From the NCBI RefSeq assembly GCF_033115175.1, contig NC_084827.1, positions 61,813,201 to 61,877,200 of the forward strand: a DNA stretch of 64,000 nucleotides, read 5' to 3'. Positions 36,181 through 47,075 of the stretch are shown piece after piece. The position numbers and the translations under genes were made by a program. This DNA comes from Lepus europaeus. Its lineage: Eukaryota > Chordata > Mammalia > Lagomorpha > Leporidae. The notes under the pieces were generated by a model that made no database searches, was not told the origin of the DNA, and was given only the letters and a program-made list of their open reading frames with translations. Position 1 is the first letter of the stretch, and every line of letters begins with the position of its first letter.

Positions 36181-36885
36181 AAAACAAAGGAGAGCACTGC
36201 ATTATAGTAACAAGAAGCAAAGCTGGTGTGTGATCCCAGTAAAAGAGGAAAACCATAGCAACAGGATGCCTTGCCTACCACCACCTGACAGAAGGCAGGG
36301 GCTACTCACACCTGGCATATCTGAATCTCATCAACAGGAGTCTACCAAGCAGTCTCATTCTTCCTGGGGACTAAACAATAGTTCCTCTTAGAGTACTTCT
36401 CCAGTCCAGCCCCACTATCAGAGGAATCAATTAAAAGTCTCACCAAAGATAAGCATCCAGGAGAAGCACCCCTTCATTCCCACAGACCTGAGATTCCTGT
36501 TTTCCACTGACAGATTCTAAGACTGGAGAATTCTGTCCCACCTTGTCTCAACATATGCAGCCCTTTCTTCCTGGGACTCTAACTTTTCCATACACAGAAG
36601 GATAAATTTGGGGAGACAAAACAGACAAAAAGGACATAGAAGAAGCAACCTGATCCGGGAAGCCTCTTTGTCTTCAAGGGACCAAGACCCTCCACTCCCC
36701 ACACTTCCTGCCCCACCAAAGATACCCATTAGGGGAGTGGAGCTGACAAAACCGAACCCATCACATCTAGTGGTCCAGACCGGAAAGTGACTTTGTCCTT
36801 GTAGACCAGAGACCCTCTTGTGCTCCCTGAAGACATCTGGATAATCGGGAGACATCTGTTAAGAGGGATCTCACCATAACCTTTT

Positions 36886-37202
36886 CTTTTAGATTTATTT
36901 ATTTGAAAGATAGAGTTACAAAGAGATACAGAGCCAGAGAGAGCGAGAGCCAGAGAAAGAGAGAGAGAGAGAGGCCTTCCATCTTCTGGTTCACTCCCCA
37001 AATGGCCACAACAGCCAGAGCTGAGCTTATCTGGAGCCAGGAGCTTCCTCTGGTTCTCCCACAAGGGTGCAGGGGCCCAAGGATCCAGGCCACAGCAGAG
37101 AGCTGGATGGGAAGTAGAGCAGCCAGTACTCAAACTGGCACCCATATGGGATGCTGGTGCAGCTGGCCAGGGCTTTAATCCACTATGCCACAGCACTGGC
37201 CC
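36886..37202 (-). mobile_element. CSINE with TSD
   Basis: The head complement 'ccacagcactggcccc' ends at 37202; (GA)n is at 36940-36972. TSD: 'ctcaccataacctttt' (36870-36885) versus 'ctcaccatagccttta' (37203-37218), one difference over most of its length. Confidence 0.95.
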
Positions 37203-37591
37203 CTCACCATAGCCTTTATACTCTGAGAGATACCTGGCAATCAGGACCCTTCCCCCACCCCAGCCCTGAGAACTGCAGTAGCACTAACTCAATGAAGCAG
37301 GCCAAAAGTAACATCACAAAGTTCATAACCTAAATTGCTACTGGAATCACAGTTCATAGGGAAGGCTGATCTGCACAGTAATATGAATCATGGTGACTGT
37401 CTACAAAAGCAAAATATCCAGATTTGACCCAGAGTCTCCTAACACAACACAAAAAATATTCAAGATATATTTTAAATTAGCTATCACAACAAAGCCAAGA
37501 AAATCACAATCCACATGAGATAATCAATTAGCTAAACCTATGGGAATGAGATGTTTAATCAACTGACAATGATTTTAAAAGAGCACAATAT

Positions 37592-37896
37592 CTTTTTTTT
37601 AAATTTTATTATTTGAGAGGTAAAGTAACAGAGAGAGAGGTCTTCCATCTGCTGGTTCACTCCTCAAATGGCAGCCACAGCCAGACCAGAGCCAATCCGA
37701 AGCTAGGAGCCAGGGGCTTGATCCAAGTTTCCCACGTGGGTGCAGGGGCTCAAGCACTTGGGTCATTCTTCAATTGCTTTCCCAGGCCATAGCAGGAGCT
37801 GCTTCAGAAGAGGAGCAGCTGGGACTTGAACCACCACCCATATGTATGCTGACACTGCAGGTGGACGCTTAGCCTACTACGCCACAGCACCACCCC
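37592..37896 (-). mobile_element. CSINE
   Basis: T-rich start at 37592 (tail complement), short (GA)n at 37630-37642, 'cttccatctgctggttcactcc', and head complement 'gccacagcaccacccc' at 37881-37896. No clear TSD. Confidence 0.92.
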
Positions 37897-38810
37897 AATA
37901 AAACTGCTTTAATAATCAGCTTCAAATTCTCTTAGAAGAAATGGAACACAAAATTTTAAATATCAGCTAAGGAATCAGAGATGTAAGTAGAAGTTTTGGA
38001 ACAGAAAACTATAACAATAATTTTTTTAAAACTTAATGGATGTGCTTAATGGATTACAGAAGAGAAGCAGTGAACTTGAAGAAAGAGCAATACATTTCAT
38101 CTGTCTGAAGAGTAGCAATCAATAGAATCAGAAAAAAAGAAATATTCAAAGCCTCTGAGATTTGTGGTGTAATAACAAGATTCAGCATTGATGTCATCAT
38201 AATCCTAGAAGGAAATGAGAAAGCAAGTACACTTGAAAGAGAAGTAATGGCTTCAACATTTTAAATTCGGAAGACACCAACACATAGGTCTCAGAAGCTG
38301 AGAAAACTTAGAATGGTATAAGTTCAAATGAAGGGTTTTAATTGAACTTTTGATAAGAAGAATATGATTGTTGACAAGGACCTAGAGCGATAGGAACTCT
38401 CAATCATGGCTGGTAGAGACACAATTTTCCAGTTATTCTGGAAAATTTGAAAATTTCTAACAGAAACAGTCTTACAATATAATCCAGAAACTATACTGTT
38501 GGCATTTACAGAATGGATTGTAAAATATGTCTGTCCCAAAATCTGCATATATTTATCAAAGTTTTACTTCTAGTCACCAAAACACTGGAAGTAGCAAAGA
38601 TGCCTTTCAATTGCTCAACTGATAAGCTATGGTAAATCCATATAATGAAATATTATTGAATGATAAAAATAAATGAACAAGGCCAACGCTGTGGTACAAT
38701 GGGTTAAAGCCCCAGCCTGCAGTGCCGGCATCCAATATAGGTGCTGGTTCAAGTCCTGGCTGCTCCTCTTCTGATCCAGCTTTCTGCTATGGCCTGGGAA
38801 AGCAGTAGAA

Positions 38811-39164
38811 TGTTGAGGTGGATACATTCTGAGAGGAGGAAAGTGGTGGGGGCAAGAGGCATGGAGTCACCACACAGATCCTGGGAGTTGGGTGAAAGCA
38901 GGCTAGAAGGAGCAGCCTGCAGACTCATTTATTTCAGTTGGTACAGCAGCTTACTTAGCCAAGGCAGCCAATCTGGTCAAGGGGCGGTCTATGCCCTAAC
39001 CAATCACAGCCTATTGCCAGGCAGTTTCCGAAGCCATCCAATCACAGCCTGTTGTCATTCAGGCTCTGTTGTCATGTGGTTTCCAAGCCATCCACTCACA
39101 GCCTGTTGCCAGGCAGTTTCTGTTGCCAGTGGCCATCTTGGCATGGCCTTCTCATTCCACCACA
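38811..39164 (-). repeat. ERV 3' LTR (354 bp)
   Basis: Homologous to the LTR at 40600-40899, but 54 bp longer. The difference is one extra internal unit (39040-39093) between two units both LTRs share (39002-39039 and 39094 onward). The TATA box is damaged here ('ttacttagcc' on plus at 38951-38960), while the AATAAA complement 'tttatt' is kept. Confidence 0.92.
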
Positions 39165-39176
39165 TTTCCCCCTTTT
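39165..39176 (-). other. ERV polypurine tract
   Basis: The complement of the plus-strand 'tttcccccttttc' gives a run of A then G then A immediately before the 3' LTR, where plus-strand DNA priming occurs in retroviruses. This fixes the element's orientation. Confidence 0.85.
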
Positions 39177-39514
39177 CATTTATTTTTGAGCAACGTGAGG
39201 CATGATTCTTGGCCATACCATTGTTGACCCCATTTCCATGAGGCCTCCGTATGCGGCTGTGCCTGTCTTAGGTTGTCCCCCAGGGGATCTTACCCGTCAT
39301 TGACTAACCAGCGCTCAAAATGGGAGACCACAAGAGTGCTTGCTCAGATGGGGGTAGGAATGAGGAACAATGGTAATCAGGAATGGCGTGACCACACACA
39401 GGCTGTGGGCTGTTTGAGTGGCTGACCAGAGCTAAAACAGTAGCGGATGTGGCTATGGGCAGTTCCTCAGGGTATGATGATAGAGCAGGTGCGTCTGCTA
39501 ACAAGGCAGGCTCT

Positions 39515-40410
39515 CAGTCTTGTTCAACTGGTTCTGGTTGACTGTCAGTTGCAGGCATGGTGTTTCTGGCTGGTACCCAAATGGGCTGTCCCGCATTCTC
39601 TGGAAAGACACAAGCATATCCTCAACCCTTGGTTAGCAGAAGCCTTTTTACAGGCATTGGAATCCAGGGCCTGAATTCTGCGTCCACTCCTACATTTACG
39701 GCAAGCATGCAGGTGGAATGTGGTCTAGTGGCTGCCCTGAGAGCCTGGGGTGCCTGAGGACTGCCACAAATGTGGGGATCATCACTGGGTGCAGATGAGA
39801 TGATCTCACATGGATTATTGCCTCGAGGTTGTCTAAGTTCATCCCACGGGTGTTTGGGGGGTGGCTGACTAGGCATTGCTGTGTTGTCTGCTGTCATGTC
39901 ATTTTCACTGTCAGAGCTCTCTCTCCCTAAGTCATCAACTGTTGTCTGTGAGGCAGAGGCCTGAAGTGACAGGCTCTTATCACTCACAGATTCACTATGT
40001 TTGGTAATCTGTGTGCGCTTCTGAGAGGGGATATCTTTCCCATGTTTGAGAGCTTAGTTGGCACACCATGCCAACTCTAGCCAAAGGAAAGACACACAGC
40101 ACTGCTGCCATAACAAAACAAATTCCTAGCATCTCAGCAGCTGATGGCATTATGCAGGGGGTTCCCTACCTTAGATGAACAGACAGTGGTGCATCAGATC
40201 ATACATATGTCCTGTGCTTAGTGGAGGACTTCTTTGATTTGTTAGATCAAGGCCATATGCCCACATGGTGTCTCGGGAGTGACACCTCTCTCGAGTGAGG
40301 GAAGATGACTGGGTTCCGAATTCTGGGATGATAAGTCCCTTATGTGAATTAGCTGGGTGAACTGAAAGTAAAAGGAGGAGCTGAGAAGTGGCGTTACACC
40401 TCTGGGCCAT
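39515..40410 (-). pseudogene. ERV internal coding remnants: gag-like and integrase C-terminus
   Basis: The frame 39987-39622 (about 121 codons) is rich in Ser, Pro and Asp ('PSQPPPKHPWDELRQ'), like the variable part of a betaretroviral gag, though I cannot assign a domain. After a stop, the same frame (39621-39515) reads 'GYACVFP' and 'PIWVPAR', the end of the SH3-like DNA-binding domain of a retroviral integrase. The frame 40410-40171 is unassigned. Protease, reverse transcriptase and the integrase catalytic core are absent, joining gag-like to the end of pol, as in deletion-derived non-autonomous ERVs. Confidence 0.6.
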
Positions 40411-40575
40411 GTGTGCCTAACCTGGGGTCATTTCAACCAAGGACAAAGACAAGGAAAGGGGTTTAGGAGGTGGTTCTGTGCTCACCCTCACAGAACCGAA
40501 CAGCACACAAAACACTGAGGGGCCTACTTGCCAAAATCAAGGGGGGACCTCGCTGAGTCTGACACGCTGTCTCTT

Positions 40576-40599
40576 TCTCAGTCGCATTGGCATGCCAAA
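40576..40599 (-). other. Putative ERV primer-binding site
   Basis: Directly inside the 5' LTR the minus strand reads 'tttggcatgccaatgcgac'. A TGG two bases in fits the 3' CCA of a tRNA. The following bases could be a degraded Lys-tRNA site, the primer of many class II elements, but the match is poor. Confidence 0.35.
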
Positions 40600-40899
40600 T
40601 GTTGAGGTTGATTCATTTTGAGAGGAGGAGCATGGTGGGGGCAAGAGGTGTGGAGTCACCACACAGATCCTGGGAGTTGGGTGAAAGCAGGCCAGAGGGA
40701 GCAGCCTACAGACTCATTTATTTCAGTTGGGACAGCAGCTTATATAGCCATGGCAGCCAATTCGGTCAAGGGGTGGTCTATGCCCTAACAAATCACAGCC
40801 TGTTGCCAGGCAGTTTCCGAAGCCATCCACTCACAGCCTGTTGCCAGGCAGTTTCTGTTGCCAGCGGCCATCTTGGCATGGCTTTCTCATTCCACCACA
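40600..40899 (-). repeat. ERV 5' LTR (300 bp)
   Basis: On minus it starts 'tgtggtggaatgag' and ends 'caacctcaaca'. A TATA box 'gctatataagc' is at 40738-40748 and an AATAAA signal at 40717-40722, spaced as in a short retroviral promoter/polyadenylation unit. It has two copies of a 'cacagcctgttgccaggcag' unit on the plus strand. Confidence 0.92.
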
Positions 40900-41621
40900 G
40901 TAGAAGATGGCCCAAGTCCTTGGGCCCCTGCACCGATGACGGAAACCTGGAGGAAGCTCCTAGCTCCTGGCTTCAGATGAGCTCAGCTCTGGTCATTGCG
41001 GTCATTTTGGGAGTGAACCAGCGGAATAGAAGACCTTTCTCTCTCTGGCTCTATCTCTCTCTGTAACTCTGTCTCTTTCAAATAAATAAAATAATTCTTT
41101 AAAAAATATAAATAAGTGAGCTATCAAAGCCATTAAATTGGATGAATCTTGAATGAATATTTCCATCTGAAATGTCAGATTTCAAAGCTACATAGTATAT
41201 AATTTCAAATACATAATATTCTGGAAAAGGTAAAACTAGATAGACAGATAATGTTACTACAAGTGAAAGAATTATAAATGATGACAGTTCTTAAATTACA
41301 CTGTACATTTGTCAAAACCCAAAGAACTCTACAGCACAGTGGTCATTAATGTATGCAGTCTATTTTTAGCTTCAGAAGAATGAGAGAAACCCTGATAAAA
41401 AGAGAATGCAACAAAGAAACAAGAAAACTAACTTCTATTTTTATAAATAAAAGAGCATTTATGAAGAAGATAAGATTAAAAGTTGCTGACATAATTAATT
41501 TTGGAAATAAGTGGAATCTGTAAGTCTAGAGACAAAAAGAAATTGCACACAAGTACCACTAAATTGTAGTTGATAAAGCTATTTCCAATAGGCTACACAT
41601 TAAAAATTCTTAAGCACTGTA

Positions 41622-42003
41622 TGGGCTGAACTATATATCCCTAGTATTTCAGAATGTGACCATATCTGGAGAGAAAGCCTTTAAAGAGGTGCTTAAACAG
41701 AGATGAGTCTGCTATAGAGCATCCTAATCCAATCTAACTGGTGTCCTTATAAAACAAAATATTAGGATAGACAGAGGGACCTTAGAGGTGTTTGCACACA
41801 GAAGAAAGATCACTTGAAGAACACAGCAAGAAAGCAGCCTCCTATACGCATGCCATGGAGATAGGATTCAGAAAAAACCAGACCTATCAACTCCTTAATT
41901 TTGGACCCAGCCTCCAGAACTGTGAGACAATTAATTTCTCTTGTTTTAAGCGACTCAGTCTGTGGCATTTTTTTATGGTAGTCACAGGAAATTAATATAG
42001 CCA
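41622..42003 (+). mobile_element. MaLR LTR (MLT1-like)
   Basis: 'agtatttcagaatgtgacc', 'atcctaatccaatctaactggtgtccttataa' and the 3' part 'cctccagaactgtgagacaa..tttctcttgttttaag' (cited in parts) fit ERVL-MaLR LTRs. No internal sequence adjoins it, so it is a solo LTR. Confidence 0.78.
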
Positions 42004-42552
42004 CTAATATATTTGGGCTCAAAATGAATGATTAGGATGGTACGAGCATATTTCTCACTATTGGAATAAGAGTTACAGGCAGGTAAAGGGAAGAGGGGGA
42101 GAATTAGCCATGTGATGTGGATTAACTTGTTATATACAGAAACATTTAAAATTATATACTTATGTATATACTCAGTATATATGCATACATTATCAATATT
42201 CTAGTAAAATTAACAAAGATAGATCCTACATCTTGAATGCCAATGCAATTTTCAAATGAAGAGTCAGTGCTTCTTGGAGAGATGCTTGATTTTTTGATGA
42301 GAGTAGGATGTATGCGGCATGAGATTCCATAAAGAATGAATGGGGGAATAAAAACATTGTCAGATGAAGGAAAATTAAAATGATGTGTCATTCTCACTCT
42401 TCTTAAAAAAGAGTAGCTAAATCATGTTCTTCAAAGGAATGATTAAATAAAGAATATTGAGGCATCAGAAACCAATAGAAACAAGCACAAACAACAAGCT
42501 ATATTGTTCATCATTAGTTTTATAACAAACTAAATTTGTGACTCCATCTATT
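42004..42552. other. No recognised feature
   Basis: AT-rich spacer between two MaLR LTRs. The 81-codon minus frame 42152-42397 has no motif. I see no MaLR internal sequence that would make the two LTRs a single provirus. Confidence 0.5.
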
Positions 42553-42995
42553 TCAGACTAAATTGCACACCCCCAGAATTCCTAAGTTGAATGTCATCCT
42601 TTATTTTGGAAATAGGATCATTGCAGATGTAACCATTTAAAATGAAGTCATTCTGGGGGAGAGTGAACCCTAACCCAGTATTACTGGTTGCTTTATTAGA
42701 AGGCAAAATTTGGACACAGACACAAACAAGAGTAGGATGCCCTAAGAACATTAAGGAAGAGATCAGAATGATGCAGCCATAAGCCAACGTTTACAAAACA
42801 TTGCTGAAAAACCTTCTGAAGCCAGGACAGAGGTAGGGAAAGGATTCCATCTCACAGCTCTCAGGAGTAATCCACCCTGCCAACACCTTGATCTCAGGGT
42901 AGTAACCTCTAGAACTGTGAAACAGGAGAATTTTGTTACTTAAGACACCCAGTTTGTGCTACTTTTTTGTAAAGAATATGCTAGTAAACTAATGC
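42553..42995 (+). mobile_element. MaLR LTR (MLT1-like), second copy
   Basis: 'tttggaaataggatcattgcag', 'tggacacagacacaaacaa', 'ccctgccaacaccttgatctc' and 'ctctagaactgtgaaacagg..cacccagtttgtgctac..aaactaatgc' (cited in parts). Same orientation as the copy at 41.6 kb but a different subtype by its middle part. Confidence 0.8.
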
Positions 42996-43499
42996 ACCAC
43001 CTTATATTCAAGACAATGAGAGCTGTAGATTTGAATTGTGAAATGATCTAAATGGAAGTATTTTCTACACCTAGTTTGAGGTGGTAAAATGTTGACTGTT
43101 TAAGTCAAATGTGTGTGCGTATGTGTATGTGTGTGTATGTGTCTGTGTGTGTCTGTATAATGAGAACCACCACAAATACTACTGCACAAAAAGATTCATT
43201 CAATGTTACAAGTAAATTAAGATGGGATGCTAAGAAATATTAAATATCCCCCCAAGGTAAATAAGCAAATAGAAAGAGAAATAGTAACCAGAGGAAAGAA
43301 ATAGAAAACAAATGCATAATTGGTAGACTTAATAACAAACATATCATTAATTATCCCAAATGTTGCCTATCTAAATTTACCAAGTGAAAGACAAGAGACT
43401 GGCAATCAATAAAGAAACATGACCCACTATTTTAAAAAGTTCATTTCAAATTCAATGACATAATGAAGTCAAAAATAAAAATGTGATAATGTCACACCA
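42996..43499. other. Unrecognised, with a TG-rich microsatellite
   Basis: 43110-43157 is an imperfect (TG)n with interruptions. The rest is AT-rich with no named repeat. Confidence 0.6.
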
Positions 43500-44115
43500 C
43501 AGAGGAGGATAATGGCTAAGCAACCTTTGGAACATTGACATCCTATGCTGGGGGCCGGCGCCATGGTTTAACAGGCTAATCCTCCGCCTTGTGGCGCCAG
43601 CAAACCAGTTTCTAGTCCCGGTTGGGGCGCCAGATTCTATCCCGGTTGCCTCTCTTCCAGGCCAGCTCTCTGCTATGGCCCGGGAGTGCAGTGGAGGATG
43701 GCCCAAGTCCTTGGGCCCTGCACCCGCATGGGAGACCAGGAGAAGCACCTGGCTCCTGGCTTTGGATCAGCACGATGCGCCGGCCACAGCAGCCATTGGA
43801 GGGTGAACCAACGGCAAAAGGAAGACCTTTCTCTCTGTCTCTCTCTCTCTCACTATCCACTCTGTCTGTCAAAAAAAAAAAAAAATCCTATGCTGGAACA
43901 CTGAGGTCTGGGTCCCAATTCCACTCCTGACTCCAGCTTCCTGCTAATGCAATCCCTGGGAGGCAGCAAGAGATAGCCCAAGTGGATGGCTCCCTGCCAC
44001 CCACATGAGAGAAATGGATTAAGTTCCAGGCTCCTGCCTTGGGCTGACCCCAGTCCCTGCTATTGCAGGCTTTTGGAGAGTGAACAAGAGGATAGGAAAT
44101 TCTCTCCCTATATAT
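43500..44115 (+). mobile_element. Old CSINE, split by a young CSINE
   Basis: The head (about 43505-43551) continues after the young insertion at 43897 with 'acactgaggtctgggtccc', 'ccagcttcctgctaatgcaa', 'gcccaagtggatggctccctgcc' and 'agagtgaacaagaggatagg'. It then runs into an AT-rich tail. The pieces join sensibly if 43552-43896 is removed. Confidence 0.85.
43552..43884 (+). mobile_element. CSINE, young, perfect TSD, nested in an old CSINE
   Basis: Complete head 'gggccggcgccatgg', many CpGs, (CT)n at 43838-43855, 14-A tail. TSD 'atcctatgctgg' is identical at 43540-43551 and 43885-43896. Confidence 0.97.
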
Positions 44116-44300
44116 ATACATATTTAAATATATCAGATTATATGTATGTTATATAAAATATAGTATAAATATTTATATACAACAGACTATATTTTATTAC
44201 AAATATTATATTACTTTTATATATTTATCATATATTATTTTTGCATTATGTAAAATATAAAATATATAATTTAAAAATATAAATAGTCACACTATGCAAA
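44105..44300. repeat. AT-rich low-complexity stretch
   Basis: Nearly all A and T, with 'tatatatatacatatttaaata' type repeats. Begins at the tail of the old CSINE and may derive from its A-rich end. Confidence 0.8.
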
Positions 44301-45658
44301 TATATGTTTAAGTAATACAAAAGGAGTGCTATGTTAGTATCTGATAAACTCCAGAGCAAAGAACATTAGAAGATTCAAAGAGTGACATTATGTAAAATAA
44401 AAATCAATCAAAAAGATCTTATGACCTTGGAAGTTTACATGCCCAAGCACAGACACAGAATAGATCAAGTAAAAACTGTTAGAGCCAAATTAATAAACAG
44501 AGAAAAGCTATTCTTATAGTCATAGACTTCACTGCCTGCCTTTTAGCAATTGTTATAAATACATAACCATGGACATAATTAAGTTCTAAAAATAGAAGAT
44601 ATAAGAAACAGGAAAATATATTTTTCTAGAAATAATTTTTTCAAATGCAAGTCAATTTTTTTAATCTAAGTGAATGATGTTTTGAATGCAACTACTTGCC
44701 TGACAAAATATTTACATTTATTTACATACCATAAAACAGGGCAATAGTCATCAATAAATATGTGGATAGTGTCAACAATGTAAAATGTATAGTTTTGTTA
44801 CTCCAAAAATTATTTTGACAGAAGTTATATAATGTATTTTATTATTATTTTGCTGTTAATACTAGCATTTATTAAATAAAACATGGATTTAAGCAGATGA
44901 AAGAAGAGAAAAATTCCCTGAAATAATTAAGTTTTCTTAGACATATAATTTGTGCAGACATTTGTTTTGCAAATTGTTGATGCTTAGTGTATGAATTGGT
45001 GACATTATTCATGGCTATTGGATTTTCTTAATTACACCCACCTCTGTGGTTTAAGGACACCTGAGGCACTCAATAAATAACTATTGACTGGCCATTAGGG
45101 CATAATTGGTCCTTTTCCACATCATATCTAGAATCTTTTAATATACTTCAGTTCCCTATTCTTTCTCCTAAGTCAAACTTATGCTTACCACATGCATATG
45201 CAAGTGCTTTAAGACTTACAGAAGAAAAAAATGAGCATTTGTACCAAAAATGTTGAAATATTTTAACACCAAGATTCTACCACTGATACTCCACTAAAAT
45301 AAATAGAAAAGGAATTATTTAGTTGCCATCACTTTGATGATTTGTATTGACACTAAGCACCATTTCCCCCCTGAAATTTACATTTTACATACATGTATAT
45401 ACACTTTACATATATATATATATGTATGTAGTAAGCCTTCCCACTTTGCAAAAACCATTGACACTCAAAGAACCACACTTAGCCTCTGCTAAACATACTC
45501 TTTATGATACTTAACCTTGGGCATAACATAATATTCAACCTTACTGTTTGGATATGTCCTCAAAAGTGCTGAAACTTATAAATTAGTGGACATGGTGCAT
45601 TTCACTATTGGTTTCATCGCTTTATGTTATGGAATATTGAAATTTGACGGTTTACTAT
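44301..45658. other. 1.36 kb without a recognised feature
   Basis: AT-rich. A (TA)n/(TG) run lies at 45410-45430. No frame above 60 codons apart from one entering the next SINE. Confidence 0.5.
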
Positions 45659-45982
45659 TTTTTTTTTTGACAGGCAGAGTTAGTGAGAGAGAGAGAGAGA
45701 GAGAGAGAAAGGTCTTCCTTCCATTGGTTCACCCCCCAAATAGCCGCCACAGCTGGCGCGCTGCGCTGATCCGAAGCCAGGAGCCAGGAGCTTCTCCTGG
45801 TCTCCCATGCGGGTGCAGGGCCCAAGCACTTCGGCCACCCTCAACTGCACTCCTGGGCCACAGCAGAGAGCTGGACTGGAAGAGGGGTAACCGGGACAGA
45901 ATCCGGTGCCCCGACCGAGACCAGAACCGGAGTGCTGGCGCCGCAGGTGGAGGATTAGCCTAGAGAGCTGTGGCGCTGGGCC
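45659..45982 (-). mobile_element. CSINE
   Basis: T-rich start at 45659, 'tgacaggcagag', (GA)n at 45685-45707, head complement ending 'gtggcgctgggcc' at 45982. The flanks 'ggtttactat' and 'agtttaccat' form a plausible diverged TSD. Confidence 0.94.
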
Positions 45983-47075
45983 AGTTTACCATCTTAAAAT
46001 GAAGTGCTCTGAAAATCGGTGGGTGTTGGTCTTACTAGTTTTGAAAGGCATGGGATCAGTTACCAGAGAAGAGTAGAGGGCACTGAGATGTTAGGTTTCT
46101 TAGGTCATAGGATTGTTTTCTGATTCTAGACATCCCAACATATATGTCAGTGAAAACAAAGACTCCAATCTTTCCCTCCCGTGCCAGAAAACCCCTTGAA
46201 CTGAAATGCAGAGAATGAGTGTGGTGTCTAGGAGACTTGACAACCAAAAAAACAGAACCTCTTATAGTCCAGAATAGTCCTGGGATGGAGCGCCACTGCT
46301 CTGGCGAGGACGACCTTGAGGTCCCTCTCAAAGGTGCAGGAGATGCTGCGAGCTTCTACCACCTGCCTAGATTTCCGGAGGTCCCAGATGGCTGTGACAT
46401 CATTCCCAGTAGGGAGCGGGATGCAAAATGCCAAGAAGAACCTGTGAATTTGAAGGCAGCATTAAAAGCATGTAAACTATTCCGTGGGTCTACACTGAGT
46501 GCATAATTTCACTGGAACAGAATCTCTGAGTTTTTCTCAGAGGATGATGGTGGTGATGGGGTGTGTATGGGTGTAATTCCAGAGGGTGGAAAATGAAGGA
46601 ATTATGGAATAGCATGCCCCAGTATCACGAGAAAAATAAGTATCTATGTGAGGGAACCACAGGATCAACCGGCTGTTAACAACAAACGCAGTCCGCCCGC
46701 CAGACTCTGAAGAGGGTGTAAAACAGAGCCCCAGCTTTGCTTCTCCCAGCCGAGGCTCCCAAATGGCCATCTAAAGAGGCAGAAGCCATTTTCAACCTTT
46801 CGTTCTATACATTTTAACCTTTAAAACATTTACCAGCTTTTAATCAACGAATGCCTTTGGTGCCCTGGGAGAGCAGCAGCAGAGGGCCCAACCCACACCT
46901 GGACTCTTCCAAGCCCCACCCTCGGGACCTGAGGCTCTCTGCTACCTGGAACAGGACACAGACTGCAGGAGACCGGGAGTCCGCTTGCTTCTGAGCACTC
47001 GCCAGGCCACAAAGGACAACTAGGCCTGACGAGCAGTGTCTCCAGATACCTCCTTGTTGTCTCACAATACCTCCT
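45983..47075. other. Repeat-free, CpG-containing stretch upstream of the pseudogene
   Basis: Unlike most of the window, this 1.1 kb has balanced base composition, several CpGs (e.g. 46290-46310, 46690-46705, 46960-47030) and no SINE or L1. Frames of 60-95 codons exist on both strands (46219-46506 plus, 46228-46434 minus) without a recognised family. It could be host sequence at the retrocopy's target or flank copied with the pseudogene. Confidence 0.5.

Larger units (their letters stand above)
38811..40899 (-). mobile_element. Non-autonomous two-LTR ERV, 2089 bp, class II-like
   Basis: Both LTRs begin TG and end CA. The TSD is 6 bp ('gtagaa', 38805-38810 and 40900-40905), the size typical of class II (beta-like) ERVs. 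Orientation is minus: the polypurine tract (39165-39176, complement of 'tttcccccttt') abuts the lower-coordinate LTR, and the LTR's TATA box and polyadenylation signal read on minus. The internal region is only 1435 bp and lacks almost all of pol, so it would depend on another virus's proteins. It lies antisense inside a CSINE. Confidence 0.93.
38680..41105 (+). mobile_element. CSINE split by an ERV
   Basis: The 5' part, 38680-38810, has head 'aggccaacgctgtggtacaatgggttaaagcc' and 'ggttcaagtcctggctgc'. It stops at 'gggaaagcagtagaa' and resumes at 40900 as 'gtagaagatggcccaagtccttgggcccctgc' (cited in parts), ending 'ctctttcaaataaataaaat' by about 41100. The repeated 'gtagaa' is the ERV target duplication. 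The SINE itself sits in old L1 sequence. Confidence 0.95.
36181..41370 (+). mobile_element. Ancient L1, split by three CSINEs and an ERV
   Basis: Three segments follow L1 order on plus. First, 37900-38330 resembles old L1 ORF1: 'gtcatcataatcctagaaggaaatgagaaag', then 'gaagtaatggcttcaaca', then 'agaagctgagaaaac' (cited in parts). Second, 38380-38679 resembles the ORF2 C-terminus: 'agcaaagatgcctttcaatt', 'ccatataatgaaatattattgaatgat'. Third, 41106-41370 is ORF2 end and 3'UTR: 'ttggatgaatcttgaatg', 'ctggaaaaggtaaaacta', 'acatttgtcaaaacccaaagaac'. Most of ORF2 is absent. 36181-36885 and 37203-37590 may be its 5' region, which is the weakest part of the call. Confidence 0.6.

Noticed and set aside
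39622..39987. 121-codon frame as a host gene
   Set aside because: Lies inside the LTR-bounded ERV and runs, after a stop, into an integrase C-terminus.
43110..43157. (TG)n as a possible functional Z-DNA or recombination site
   Set aside because: Ordinary interrupted microsatellite; no supporting context.
46219..46506. 95-codon frame upstream of the ANKRD49 pseudogene as a coding exon
   Set aside because: No family motif, no splice pair that I can defend, and an overlapping frame on the other strand.
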